A DNA stretch of 64,000 nucleotides, from the NCBI GenBank assembly GCA_002221725.1, contig NJFT01000121.1, forward strand, positions 1 to 64,000, read 5' to 3'. The first letter of the stretch is position 1, and the number at the start of each line of letters is the position of its first letter. A model generated the notes under the pieces. The model saw nothing but the letters and a program-made list of their open reading frames with translations, had not been told where the DNA came from and did not search any database. The stretch is from Scedosporium boydii (Eukaryota > Ascomycota > Sordariomycetes > Microascales > Microascaceae). The position numbers and the translations under genes are program-made. Below, in pieces: positions 23,618-36,691 of this stretch.

Positions 23618-26600
23618 TGTGGAATATGAAAAATCTAAGTAGGGGAGAAAGTGGCGGGACCGCAAGTCATCGAAGGTGGGAGCTCGCAAGGAGCCGGATG
23701 AAAGTGAACGTAGAGGCCAGCACTTCGGAGGGGGGGAGAAGAAGTCGGCGGTTCGCTATCAGCCTCGTATTATGCAGTGTAGTATAGTATACGAGTAAGT
23801 ATACAGGTCGGGATCGAGCCGCAAAAGTAGCGGATGTGGCGGTTCGAGCAGCTGGAGCGAGAGAAAAGATATTGGTCAACACAGCAGGCTTTGAAGAGGC
23901 ACGGAACCCATGGCTTGCTCCAGTTCCTCATCCAAACAAAGTCGGAGCAGGTAGAAAAGCGCTCAGCTCGGTGGCTATGAGGAAGTGCGCTTACTATACG
24001 CTCAAAAGACACTGCGCCTGTTCGCGCGAGAGAATCGAGTTTCGTGGTGGTCGGTGATTTTCGGTGATTATTCCTTCACCCAATTCGGAGGGTGGGAGTC
24101 GCCAGCTGCAGTTATCTCGTGCTCAGGTCCAACAATGGCGAATCACCAAGTCGGACAAGCTCCTCTTTCGTTTCGTTTTTGAAATGAAGACTACACGGTT
24201 CAAATACAATGGAAGAAGGGAGTTGACAAAATAGTCAACAGGACGAAGAGACAAGATGAAGACAAATTAGTGGGAGTAAGGAAGGTCTAGGACTTGGAGA
24301 AAGTATTAAAGTGGACAAGAGGCACAGTTATGTCTTTAGACAAAGCTGGAAAAGAGCACAGCATAATTACGGGTCGAGCAGAGAAGCAGGACCAGAAATC
24401 GCAAGCGACCAGCCAATGTAGTGGTAGCTCCTCCTGCCAACGGGTAGCTTCGCGACTGGCAGGTCCAATAAGTCAATTCAATGTTGTGTTGCCGTTGCGG
24501 GGACAGTGGGAGACTAATTTTTTTTGTTGAAGGGGCCAAATTTTCCCTGTTCAATTTGAAAGGGGGGTGAGGGGTGTGGCTAGCCAATGGTTTCTGTCCG
24601 GGCTGTTGGGGAAGAGCTCGAGCCAGGGGAGAGGGGTGTGGATTCCGGGAAAGGAGAAAACTCGGCAGGCGAACAACGAAGTCATCGCTTTCCCTAAATA
24701 AAACCAACGATCCATGTTCCACGTCGATGCCTTGACTGTAATTCTAGGCCGCTTCGGTCGTTACTTCAGCCCTGCTGGGGTACCAAATACTTCGTACAAA
24801 TAGCGCGACTCCTGGCCCCTACTCATAAGGAAGATTGATATATCTGTGGCCTGGGTGATGCTGATGTTCGAGCCTGATCAGTCGTCTCTGGATGCCGCGG
24901 AGTCTTGGAAAAGGAAATGCGGCACAGAAGTTATGTGGAAGGTGAAGTGAGGACGAACAATATCAATTCTTGGCGCTCATCTCTCATTCTCTGTCCCAGT
25001 ACTCGGGAGGGTGTCAAGGCGATTTGAAATTGCACTGCAAGGTACCTGATGTGACCATGTCCAGATTTGATAAACATCTCTTGATCTGTGCCTGGAGTCT
25101 CGAGATAATCGGTCTCCTCAATACGGCAGTCGCAGGCACTAGGCGGGGAAACAAGGAGCGCCTGACTTTTCTCCGGCGGTTCCAATTGCTCGTGTCGTTT
25201 ATTGAAGTATGCCCAAATCGGCTGTTACCTCTATTACAAGGTAGGACTCATTTACATATTAGTCTAATCCACAGGAAGTAAACTCGACCAAGGCTTTGTA
25301 TTTCGTAGTTATAAACTGCGAGAGAGACAGGCAGTTAATGTGTTAGTTATTATTCTTGTTGGTGACTTACGGAGGAGGATCCCTTCCCCCGAGAAAGCCG
25401 GAACCCACTCCAGCAGTTTCCCCAACATCGGGACCGAAGGCTAACACACGAACGCCACCGGTCTACGGAATTTGAGGAATCTGAGTGCAAGGAGCACTGC
25501 CCTCCAGGTTTACGTCAGGGTCCAGTCGTATGCTCTCTGTGAAGTACTACAACAAATCAGATCCCCACAAGTCCTCACATGAAGTCCGGCGGTAGATACT
25601 GGCAACAGCGCTTTTCAACTTGTCCTTCCCGGATTTCGTCGCCAGTCTCTAGTAGCATTGCCAAGGTTCAATCATCACTTTCAGACGGCCCCCAAAGAAG
25701 GAAGTAAAACTGCAAGCATACAGGTAAACCATAGTGTACAAGTAAACTGTGGATCTCAAGATCGCCCAGTAACGAGGACACTTTCCTCAATCTCAACATC
25801 TTTCCATACACCCCTCTCCCACACGTCTGCATTAGAATGCCAAAAGAGGATTAGCGCACTCTGACGACGTCACCACACTGTATAATATAATCACCTCCCA
25901 CACTCTGTCCGCAAAGGCCCTTCCTCAACCCATCAACTTTCGTCCATTCGTACCAACCAACAATATCTTCTGTTACGAAACAATATCGAAGACGTGGTGC
26001 CTGTATCCCGTACTCACTTGCACATCCTGTCCGAGTCCACATCGAGACAGATGCGCTAAAGTACACGTTGCTTAGTTTTTGCCTTTTTCCCTCGATTTTT
26101 GGTCCCTATCTTTTTCATCAGTTTCCTCGATCTCCGAATTAGTGTACAAGCCATTGTGTGTCCACTGTAACTAAGCTCCGAGGCTATATCCGACTTTCAA
26201 AATCGTTGGGTTCCTGAAGCGTTGAGAACCCTCCAACTAAGTAAGACCTTAAAATCACGAACTGTCAACAGCGCATTCAAGATAACGCGAAAGGTTGACT
26301 ACTCGCGGGCGTCATAGTGTTCTATTTAATTTTTATTGACGTTCGTCATCGACGACGTGTGTCTACCCACGGAGACGATCAATTGGAAGGAAACGGTTAC
26401 AAAAATTGCCTGAATAATCGACCAAGCATTGATCTTTTCCAGCAGTGCTCCTTTCTCTAGAAAACTCCCCCAGTAATAGCAACGGCCTTGCATTTCCTGC
26501 GAACATGGACACCTCACGGCTCCGTGGTGGGTGTCTTCCAATCAATGTAGTTTACATCCCACGCACCCGTTCCCCAACCCGCAGATCCCCAACAGCTTGT

Positions 26601-28013
26601 CCGCTGCCCTATCACCAACCACTACCCGCTAATCCGATTGGGTCTCTCATTCGGTACCGCTGAGGCGATACGACCCTGCATCCACTACCAGACTGCTTTT
26701 TTTTTAGTCCAGTCTCAAATCTTGCCTTCGAGGACACTCCATTGCATCACGGATAAGGCAAAGGAAAGAATTAGAGCAGCTTCCAGTAACATGCTCGGAA
26801 TTAGTCAGTTGGGGACAGCACATCAGGACCTAACGGAGTACATACACAATATTCCGGTCGTGCAGGGAGAAGTAGTCCCGGCATACTTCGTACCCTCCGG
26901 TTCCTTGGAAACAGCACAGCCCACTGCCGCGGACGGACCTGGGAACAGTTTACTATCCTTAGATTTCACGGCGATCTCTCGCCTCCCCTTGTCTTCGCCA
27001 AGATCTGTGATTTACTCGTAGAGCTGCGTCGCCTGCCAGAGCTGGCGTGCCGCTTAAGGCGCAAGCTCGGAAATATTTACTGCTCAACGATCAGAGGCCA
27101 AGGGAGCTTGTGCTCGGGTCCCTGAGTTGTAAGGCTTTCACGAAGCCTTGCTTTTTAAACTTTTCCTACCCCTCCAGACCAGGAGGGATCAGTGTCTAAG
27201 GGAAACTATTGTAAGACAATCTACCTACTTGTTTCGAAACCCAATACCCCAGCCTCCACTCTACCCGTATGATAATGTCCATAGTCTTTGGCAAAGATGA
27301 TGATCTCTCCCTGTACTTCGTAGCCCTCTCATGGATGTCTAAGTCATCAGGCTAGTAAACTTCAGGTGTAAACCTTGAATCTCCATACATACTCAGGCAT
27401 TCACATCTATCACAACAGCAGGGGATAAAGATATGACTATCCAGTAAATTGAAGACATAGGAAATACTATTGCGTAAGTGCTGTCATGTGTATCTAGAGG
27501 TATCAGATATGTAATGCTCCAATCCAGTATTAACCACAATCCCATTGTGGCCAAAACAAAAACGAGAGGGGGAGGTTGAACAAGCAAAAAGGGAGGACAT
27601 GAACAAGGAAGAAAAGGGAAGAAAACAAGAGCATCAATCCCACCCTTTTCCAAACATCTGCTTCACAGAAGGACCAGTTTGCAGAAACAAGATCCAAATC
27701 AAAAAAAGGAAAAGAATAAGAATAACAAAAAGAAACAATGATCCCAACGCTTCCCCTGCGTTTACCCTGCGACATAAAACCCCATAACCCCGTGGTATAA
27801 CAGCCATGCCTAATGATGAATTCTTTGATTCATGAAAATTTTGACAAAGGAAAATTAAAGGAGTAGCGAGAGGCAGTTGTGTGTGTGTATAATTATGTGC
27901 ACTCCCTGACAAGTTGTAGTAGCAAGGTAGAGCCACCAAATTGAGGGAAAATGGAAAAGAAAGAGAAGACAGTGATGAGAGAATTTGAGCAAGGGACTGC
28001 AAGGAATCCTCTT
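23618..28013. other. 4.4-kb intergenic region
   Basis: Upstream of acetyl-CoA carboxylase on its left side and downstream of the NUDE-like gene on its right. Only short unrecognised frames occur. Exact TACTTCGTA copies lie at 24788, 26884 and 27314. Confidence 0.45.
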
Positions 28014-29862
28014 TTAATAAGTCTCATCCAACTCATCCAGTGGCTCAGATTCCCTGAACCCAAAGCCGCTGCTGACTCTCCTCGGGCCACCACTCTGCCG
28101 CCGTCCCGTTGGCGCCGGGATGGAGCTGGCCGGTGCAGGGATCCGGCTCACGACACCTTCCATCTCCAGCTTCGAGAAGGTGCCTCGTCGGCTCGGGGTA
28201 CGGAGGTCGCTATCGTCTTCAAATTCGTCCGGGTCGAAGCGGCCCACGCTAGCAGAGTGGCCATGCAGGCTGCCACCCAGGGAACTGCGGGGACGGCTAA
28301 GAGGCGTCCGCGTGCCGGAAAGACTAGTTCGGCTAAGGGGACGGGGCGGAGGGTTCATATCGGTTCGGCTGGTGGGTCGGGCGTATCCGGAAGTGATACT
28401 AGCCCGGGAACTTGGTCGGGACATTGACGCTTCCGAGTCGCCGCCGGGATTCCTGTTGGGAAGAGGTCCAAAGGAGAGTCGACTGACGCCAGATGTGCTG
28501 AGGCGGGGGATGTGTTTGCCCGCAGTCTGGGTACTCTTGCGGGCACCCTGGGAAGGGTTGGTAGGGGTGGTGTCGTCGCTAGCTACCGAAGCGCTAGTGA
28601 CTGAGCCAGTTGCCCGTCTCCTAGATCTAATAGTGACGGTCGAAGGTACACTTCCCATGCCATTGATAGAAGACCGAGGCGATGGCCGCGGAGGCGTGTT
28701 GACGCGGGCAGGCAGCCTAGATCGCGCAGACTGCACCCTTGCTTCCAATCGTTGGACCTGAGCGGTAAGGGAGCGAATGTGTGAGAGAGAGTTATTGGTG
28801 GTGGGAAGTCTATGCGACGTAGAGCGAGGCGCCGTGGTACGGTTCGCGGGAGTCTTGGTAGCAGGAGTGGCGGTAGCGACGCGGGTGACGGGCCTCTTGG
28901 TGAGGGAAGACGAGAAGTTGGTGGGTCGAGGCCTGGGTGTAACGCTGTTGTCGGCGGACGGCAAGCGCGACTTCCTCTGCGCAGAGGGAGCTGGAGTCTT
29001 GGTCAGAGAGAGCCTGGGCCTGCGGAGTGTGCCGGAAGCATCAGACATGGGAGGCGAGGGCGGGTCCTGAACCATAGTGGGCTTGCTCGGGGGCAGATCG
29101 ATAGTGTCGGGCGGCGTAGAGATAAGAGGCGAGCTTGCGGTCGACTCTGGAGAGCCGATGCTCTTGTCGAAGGTAGGAGATTCGGGAACGGAGATGTCGG
29201 TTGAGATCATGGATAGGTGGCGCGATTCCTGTTTGCGGAGCCGGTCTTGGAGCACCTCAACCTCGATCTTGAGTTCGGAGAGCTCCTCCTTCAAGCGCTG
29301 GGCATCGATGCGGAGATTCTCACGCTCCTGCTCGCCCATGCGAACCTCTTCTTCAAGCATAACACCTCGTTCGATGGCTACATTATACTTGGACTCGAGG
29401 TCTTCCAGCGACGACGATGTGTTTCGGGCTTGGCGCTCAAAGTCGTCGTTGGCGACTTCTGCATCCCGCAGCTTCAGCTGCAGGGTCCTGTGTGAATCTC
29501 GCAGCGTGGTAATTTCCTTCTCAAGCGCATTCTGGGCAGCGCTCGCCTCCGCCTTGGAGTCTCGGTATTTTCTCTATAGAATCATCATGTAAGATATATG
29601 CGACCACTAGGGAGTCGTGTCGGGGTTCACGTACCTTCCACTCATCGACTTCATAGTTCAGAGTCTCAGCCTTCTCTTGAAGGAAGCGCTCTCGCTTTTC
29701 AGCTTGCTCGATATCCCTTTCTAACTCTTGTTCGAGTTCGCGACTGGACTCTCTGAACTCGGCGAGCTCATGCTCGAGTTGCTCATACTGGGATTTGTAC
29801 CAGGAGAGAGCCTCCTCGGCAGTCGTCGTGTCGGTGGGCGGTGAAGACGGAGGTTCGGCCAT
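28014..29862 (-). CDS. NUDE-family nuclear distribution protein (RO-11/NudE)
   Basis: Predicted 595-aa protein from two exons, 29862-29635 and 29573-28014, with a 61-bp intron (GTACGT...TAG) joined in frame inside the coiled coil. The N-terminal third is a near-continuous coiled coil: [20 protein letters not shown], then repeated Glu/Leu/Arg-rich heptads up to about residue 190 ([20 protein letters not shown] and [13 protein letters not shown]). The rest is Ser/Pro/Thr/Arg-rich, low complexity and probably disordered. This architecture and the opening residues match fungal NUDE proteins, which bind LIS1/NudF and dynein and help position nuclei and move organelles along hyphal microtubules. 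The start MAEPPSSPP is chosen because it matches the family; an in-frame ATG-less extension upstream is not needed. Confidence 0.9.
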
Positions 29863-32219
29863 AATGGTTAAGTTCAGGTTCGCTTTCTTCGCGCACAACT
29901 AAGGTTGGGATGGGAACCGCATGGAGGAGCGTAGCCCGTTAAGTCGGTGACCGTTTCAAGGGTTAGGAAAGGGAGCGACTTCTCAGAAACGAGAAAGGCG
30001 GTGGCTTGTGTCGTGAGCCAGCTTGCCAAGTTAACGGACGTCAGAAAGACTGTTGCCAGCGGTTTTCTCCTGCGAACAGAGAAGACGGCGGCTCAGTCGT
30101 CGGTATGAGGATAGGATCCTCCGTTGGGGCGGAACGAGACTGTTGCGCGTTTGTAATGGCGAGAGCCGAATGATGACACAGACGAGGGGACCGATCGGAT
30201 ACGGGGTAAAAGGGGAGTGAAAAGAAAACCGGCGAAATCGATTTGGTGAAATAAGGCGTCGGAAATTTGCTGAAATGTCGTTCGAACTTACCTACATAGG
30301 GGATTGCCCGGTGCGTCCCTTGGTCGAATCGTCGTCGAATCGTCGAAAAGTCGAAGTTGGCGATGTTTGTCGTTGGGTGTTGATCGGTAGAGGAAGGTTT
30401 CAACCCACCGTGGGCTGGAGACGAGATCAATGTTCCTGGGTGTTCTGTTGTTGTTGTGGCTGAGGAACGGTGCGGTGTCTCCTGGGCAAGGCACTGGCGC
30501 CTTCCCTGATTGGGCGTCGCCACGCCAGAAGTCACTCCTTCTCACTACCATGGGCAACCCACATGTGACAGAGTGACTTTGGAAAACTGGAGGGGATGCA
30601 GGAACAGGGAATATTAGCACTGTATATTATGCGCCAGGTTTGGCGAGCGATTGTCAATTTGTTACATGTTGCGCACTGTATGACTGACATCAAAACAGTC
30701 ACTCCTGCCTCCACAGACCCAATGTACTTCCTCATAGTGTCAGTGTACTGAAGTACACTAGTACACTGGTACACTAGTACAAGTCAATGCTGAAAACTGA
30801 CCTGACTGTGTTTGGTGCAGAGATCCGCAGGTTCGCTTGCCCAAGTTTGGCATCAATCAATCCATCCAACCCAATTGATGTCACAATATCGACTACGAAG
30901 CATCAATGCGGTGATGCCTCTCCGATCGTTTACCATTGATATCTTGCCATCTATTACTTCGCACACAATTCGAATACTCGCATCGTGATCAATTGATCTC
31001 GCCTTCATTCCACTCTACGCCCATGCAGCAAACGCTGCCATGGCAACTTTTCCTTGAGCCCGCCACCAAGGTAACCAATGTAACCAAATCCGAGCCACCC
31101 ATGCTGCCAGCCCGCTTCCCCTCTTCCCAACTTGAGAAGGCGCTGACACTTGGACATTTACGGCCCCTACATCGCAGATGGACTGAATTAGTGGGCAGAC
31201 CGCCATCAATCACTTAAGCTTCAAGTCCCGATCACCTCAGTTGACACTGCCAAAGCCTACATCATTGCACATCGTCGCATGCAGAGATCAGGCAGGTCCA
31301 CAAATTTTTTGGTCTGCGTCCCACAAACATAGAAAAGTTTCTTGCGCGCACAGTTTCTCCTCGTCCGTTCTTAACTGGCCCATTTACATTGGGCATAAAC
31401 GGATCATCTCCTCTCCATGATGTTCAAACTCGAATTTATATTTAGCCAAAACCGTCCCCACAAACTCCCTCGTTTCAGTTGACTAGTCCTCTCCCCCAAC
31501 CAAGGACATTCCTTCAATCTCAACCTGGACTAAGAAAAGGGGGCACCCTCAAATCATCGGTCCACCTAATTCCTCTGCATTGATCGAGGAATAGGGAACT
31601 AGATTTCCAATATTAGCGGGCACACACTCTTTGTGCTACTGCCACGTAATCGTGAATCATCGCCATCATGGTATCAAGTATTTCCTTGAGAGGGGATCAT
31701 TGTCCAAACGCCTCTCAGGTTACTTCCAGCTCCTTGCAACCCCCAGTCACGTACATTGATATGATATCGGCGTTCTGGATGTGGCTTCAGGGACATTTCC
31801 GCGCTGTTGGTGGTCAAAGCTTTCAGCACTCGAGGACGCACTACACATTGGTTTTGATATTTGTCAAGAACCACAAGTCAAGAGTCGAAGTGGTGGGTTC
31901 GTGAAGAATCCGCACTTAGTTCACATCATAAGGTCATATGAATCTACAAAGTATACTCTGCGTTGTAGAGCACAGCAGCAGTCATCATTGCTGCCGCCTA
32001 AACACTCGTCATGACCCAGAAACCCCCAAGCACCACAACTGCTTCGGTTTCTCGGCCGACCCCAGGTTGACGTCAAGTCACTTCGTCACAAGTGGTTGTC
32101 ATCCTCGCCTTTTCGTCATCTTTCATTCCAACAACTTGCCCGGATACCAGCTAGAAGCTCAAAGAATTGGGAGGATCTTCACCCAATCGCACGGCGCCTA
32201 CACTTTTCTGCTCTCACAT
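29863..32219. other. 2.4-kb intergenic region
   Basis: Holds the promoter side of the NUDE-like gene and the 3' flank of the CFEM gene. No convincing gene. It contains an 8-bp tandem repeat of GTACACTA/G (30753-30780) and a GATCAATTGATC palindrome (30987-30998). Near-copies of the TACTTCGTA motif occur at about 30892 and 30953. Confidence 0.45.
30753..30780. repeat. 8-bp GTACACTA/GTACACTG tandem repeat
   Basis: Three and a half units of an 8-bp sequence that is itself partly self-complementary, so the block can also fold back on itself. Confidence 0.8.
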
Positions 32220-33454
32220 TTACGGCGTTTTCGTAGATGGGGTCGCAGAAGCGCATGCACATACTTCCCCAGTTAGCAGTGTATCCAGTTGCAACATGAA
32301 GGTAATTGGCTTCGCACGTACTTTCGCTTCCTCCGACGATGAGGGATCCAATATCAATGACGCCGCAAGATCGAAGCACACATGACGCGGCTAAGCTTGA
32401 AAGACTAGCCTGGGCTTCTTCCTCGCACTGACAGGCGAAATCCGAGAGCCCGCACCCGACCCGCGACGGCAACGGCGTGATACAAGGTTGAGCGCATGTC
32501 GGAATCGCAGTCTTAGCTACTAGTGCGCAGTCCGTCGTCGTCGTGCTTCCGATCAGGTTCGCAGTCTCCGTGACGGTTGGCTCATTGGCAAACCTCCTGA
32601 CGTTTTGTAGAATCTGCTCCGCTTCGGGGCAGGCACCCGGTGTCGGTGTTCCAGTGGCGCACTCGCACACTGAATTCGCGCCAAAGATGACGCCAGGAAT
32701 AGACCAGAACGGACATTTGGTCATGACACACCACCGCATAAGCGTAGACATGGCCGCCTGTGCGGTGGACTGGCACTGACATGAGAAGTCTAATACGCCG
32801 CAGCTAACACTTGGGGCATAAGAGAAGAAGCAGCTCAGTGCGCAGGTGGGTATCGCGGACAACGCGACGGACGTGCAGTCCCGAGACTCGCATGTGGTCA
32901 TGAGAGAGGAACCGGAACTCTCTTGATGCGGTGCCATATGCGCAGTGGGATGGGGAGGCGTGGTGATTGTTGGAGAGGTGTCGGACACATCCCTGCTACC
33001 GCCGTCTATCCCCGTAGCGGCGCTGTGAGCGCAGTCGCAGATAGAGCTGCCGACCCTGAGCCCGGACACTAGAGAGGCTATGTCCCCGGAACAGGCAGAG
33101 CTGGCGCAAGGTAGTGCGGCTGCATGGATTGCTTGGGACGAAGAAGGATCACATTGGCCTGCATAGTGGATGAGATCAATCTTATTGCAGTGAAGAGGCG
33201 TGTCGGATATGGGGGCTACTTACAAGACAAGTCCACCGTGTTTGTACAACCAACGCTTTTAGCTGCTGTAGTAATGCATCCAGCCTACTCCGACAGATAG
33301 AATTAGGTAGGGGATAAGCATTCGGGACAGAGTTGGGGACACTTACAACACATTTCGGGAATTTGGATGTTATCTCAAGGCACTTCGCCTGCCCATGAGC
33401 AACGGCAATGAGAGACAGCCACACCAATACTCTACCTAGGGTTGTCTGGGTCAT
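32220..33454 (-). CDS. secreted protein with three tandem CFEM domains
   Basis: Predicted 349-aa secreted protein. Four exons: 33454-33347, 33284-33224, 33158-32322 and 32263-32220; introns are 62, 65 and 58 bp. The acceptors were picked because only they restore CFEM spacing; the last one yields a closing EICACAS in place of a frame that reads on. A signal peptide (MTQTTLGRVLVWLSLIAVAHG) precedes domains at about 25-99, 151-223 and 267-339. Each has ten Cys in the same order: the eight CFEM cysteines plus one extra before and one extra after, forming a terminal CxC. The putative haem-ligand Asp of haemophore-type CFEMs is present in all three (Asp54, Asp180, Asp296). The linkers are Ser/Thr/Pro-rich. 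There is no hydrophobic GPI tail, so I infer a free secreted protein, perhaps a haem carrier or a surface/effector protein. Confidence 0.88.
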
Positions 33455-34556
33455 AGTGAGAAGATAATGTGAAAGGGGAGTGTAAGGGCAACGATGATTG
33501 TTTACGGATCCCTTGGGGGTAAGTTACTGAAGTGGTGCCTACGAACCTTCGAGAAAATGGAAGATGAGCAGCTAATGATATAGATTTGAGAGCATGGCCA
33601 CTTCTATGAGTCGTATTTCGTGATACTAGGCCGGTCAACTACTGTTTACAAAAAGGCCTCTCAGTAAAAACATATGCGTACATGAAGAAGATATCCTATC
33701 GTTGGCCGTACCCTAGCACGCCTCGGGCAAGAGAAGGGAGAGAGACACGAACAGTTCACTCATCTCGTAGTATAGCGACGGGTGGGACTGCCCGAATACC
33801 TACATCACATGAAAGTAAAGGCAGTTTGGCATTGTGTGCCATTGAACAGGCTATGAGTGGTACTGGTGAGTGTTATCAACGCACTAATGATGAGTCTCCA
33901 AATTTGTGCGATGGGCTCCGACCATGATCATCACCTTCGTCTTCGAATCGAGCGAGGCAAACCAAACTGGGGCCATAAGCATCCACTCTTGTTCTGCTAG
34001 GTGGTATTGTACCCAGTTGTGGAACATGACCGTATTACGGGAATGCAAGTTTTGACTCCTTTGTCTCGAGAGCTGTGTGTTATTCTCGAAATATTTCGGG
34101 TGACGACATGAAGACTACGTTGCTCGGGATTACTGATCGTTATCACCTTTGTGGTTCACATGTGGTGTACTACTCATAGCTCCGAAGGGTGTGCCAGGAA
34201 GAAGGCATCGGATCTCCCTCAAGCCGTTGGAGAACAACGAGTCGGAAGATGGGCCCAGGGAGAATTCCCGCATTGCTGCTGATGTGTGCGCAGCAGGAAG
34301 TGACAATGCCGGAGGTTGGACTTGAATCTGCGGGGGCGTCGATGACCCTGATGGCTGTTCTCTTCCCCATGCCGCCTAGTATAAGAAGCTCGGATTTTAA
34401 ATAGCGCGTCTGGATCTTGATTCCATTCCCTTTCGCTAGTTTAGTTCTTCATACGAGCAGAAAATCCAAGAAGGAAGCGAGCCTGGTTAATGGTGGTTTA
34501 TTTCTTGCAAATAAGACCTCGTCTTTGCGTCAAGACTCCCTCAAACAATCTCCGCT
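33455..34556. other. 1.1-kb intergenic region
   Basis: Between the CFEM gene promoter and the 3' end of the alcohol dehydrogenase gene. No gene, repeat or structured element is evident. Confidence 0.5.
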
Positions 34557-35819
34557 TTATTTTCCAAAAACGTCATCATAGTTGGTCAAGCAGAACCGAT
34601 ACCGAATATCATGATGCCCCAACCTATTCAATGCCGTCTTCAAATTCTCCGCCGAGAGAGGAACCTCCTCCACCCAAGTCATGATCCCCTTATCTGCCGC
34701 CAGCTGCAACATCTCCAGCATCTCCCGACGGCTCCCTAAATGCGAGCTACCGATAAAGCATCCATTCGGCAAGAAATCCTGGTTCTTGATCGTGATGCCG
34801 TCGCCGCCCGGCAGACCCACGGAAACCCACTTGCCATGCACGTCGAGTAGGCTGAGGTACTCGGCGAGCTGGAAGCCGTCGAAGGAGTTGGCCGTGTTGA
34901 TGATGAGGTCAAAGGTCATGCGGTGGGGTTCGTTCCAGCCCTCCTCGTTGGTGGCGATGAGACCCGTGGCACCCATCTTTTTGGCGTCTTCCTCCTTCGC
35001 GCGGGACCGCGAGATAGCCCAGGTCTCCGCGCCCAGGGCCTTGGCGAAGAGGATGCCGAAGTGGCCGAGACCGCCGATGCCGACTACGCCAACCTTCTTG
35101 CCGGGACCGCAGCCGTTCCGCACGAGGGGACTGTAGGAGGTTAGGCCGGCGCAGAGCATGGGGGCGGCCGCGGTGCTGGGAAGACCATCCGGGATGGGGA
35201 AGACCCTAGCGTCAAAATTAGTTGGAGGCCGCCAAGGATGCACGCGACGCATAGTCGCATGTGGCGGAAAGGGCAGGGGCTCGTACCAGTGCTCATGGGT
35301 TCGCACATGCGACGAGTATCCGCCCTGAGACACGATGCCGGTGTCGGGCCACTTTGCGCCATAGGTATCGAGCTGCTTCGTACAGTAGGTCTCGTTTTCG
35401 TTCTTGCATTGCCTGCAGTCGAGGCAGGAGTACGATTGGGCTCCGACACCGACTCGCTGGCCGGGCTTGATCAAGGTGACCTTGGGTCCAACGCGGAGGG
35501 CAGTACCGACGATTTCTGTGGCAATTGATTGTACGTTGTTAGGAACCCCAGTCCGCTTTACAAGCCACAGCCTCTAGGATCATCACCGTCTGGGATAGCC
35601 ACATCGCTACTCACCATGGCCGACAGCTAAAGGGTAATGCTGCGGTCCCCACTCGCCGTTGATAGTGTGGAGATCGCTTGCGCAAACACCACAGCACTCA
35701 ATCTTGATGTCGACGTCGTAATCGCCGAAGGGCTTGGGCTGGAACTCATTTTTGTGGAATTCCTGCCATGTTTCGGCGCTGTTGACCTGGAATCCCGTGA
35801 ACTTGTCCGGAATAGCCAT
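34557..35819 (-). CDS. zinc-dependent NADP alcohol dehydrogenase (ADH6/CAD type)
   Basis: Predicted 360-aa medium-chain dehydrogenase that should interconvert aldehydes and alcohols in the cytosol. Exons: 35819-35615, 35515-35287 and 35205-34557. The second intron (81 bp, GTACGA to CTAG) has no in-frame stop, so the raw frame reads through it; I removed it because splicing gives EHWVFPIPDG, the normal family sequence. Catalytic zinc ligands are in CGVCASDLH and GHGEIVG (formed across the first intron); structural zinc is bound by four Cys in CLDCRQCKNENETYC. The Rossmann motif is GIGGLGHFG. These features fit the ADH6/ADH7, cinnamyl-alcohol-dehydrogenase-like group, usually NADPH-dependent with broad aldehyde substrates. 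The physiological substrate cannot be read from sequence. It is divergent from the small membrane protein gene at 36692. Confidence 0.93.
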
Positions 35820-36691
35820 GGCTATAAGAATGTGTAAGACAGTGGAATCAAAAAAGATGACGAGGATGATGATTAGCTTTGGGGCCGAAAGCCGTAGCGA
35901 GATTTTACTTTGTACGTCTTCCTCAAGAAATGATTCTATTTACGCGAAGAAGAAAAAGAAGAGAAAGAAGACACAGTCACAGAATCCCAAGCTTTGTTTG
36001 AGAATCTCGTCTTTTCCCTGTCCCGCTGCCCCCACCCACCAATGCCTCGCAACATGAAGAGCAACCCGCTCCAATGTGAGGGCTTCAATGGGAGGGGCAA
36101 CGAGGGGCAGACGAAGAGGCCCGTTCTCTAGTGTGGTGCCGTACCAAGCCATGCCACTCAGTTGGTGTGATTTACCCGCGCTCCTCCGCCTTGGGGGCAT
36201 GTATATTACCGGAATGCTACGAAGTATTGACACACGAGATGTGCTATATGCAGGTGGATATGGGAACCGTGCAAGCTAATCGGTGAATAGGCGTCCTGGT
36301 GTGGATGTTCTGGTGAGGAGGACGACTCTCGGCCGGAAAAGAGACCCGGATGCCGAAATTTCCACCAACAATGGGAGGGAATTGGTCATGGGAACCAACA
36401 GAGTAGTCGGGATATTTGTTTGCTGCAAGTGTGGGGGGCAACGTAGCAAGGATTTGGGGTAGTTGAGTGGAGTTGAACGACCATTCGGGACTTCAATTTG
36501 TTGGAATGCCAAATTGACGATGTTCAAATTGCTAGCTGGAGAAGGAGCATGTTGACTAAGCAATTCGCGTTGCACTCGATTGTCGCGAGCAAAGAAATCT
36601 CAAGCCGCGACAATTTGAATGGGAGAACTCCGATCCCACTGTCTTGGTCTCAACAACTGAACCTGAGCTAATCTCAAAAGCTTGCTCAATC
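35820..36691. other. 872-bp bidirectional promoter region
   Basis: Separates the divergent alcohol dehydrogenase and membrane protein genes and so should carry both promoters. It contains one exact TACGAAGTA (36218-36226). Confidence 0.55.
36218..36226 (-). promoter_or_regulatory. TACGAAGTA motif between divergent genes
   Basis: Exact 9-mer, about 400 bp from the dehydrogenase start and about 470 bp from the membrane protein start. Regulatory function is inferred only from position and over-representation. Confidence 0.4.
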
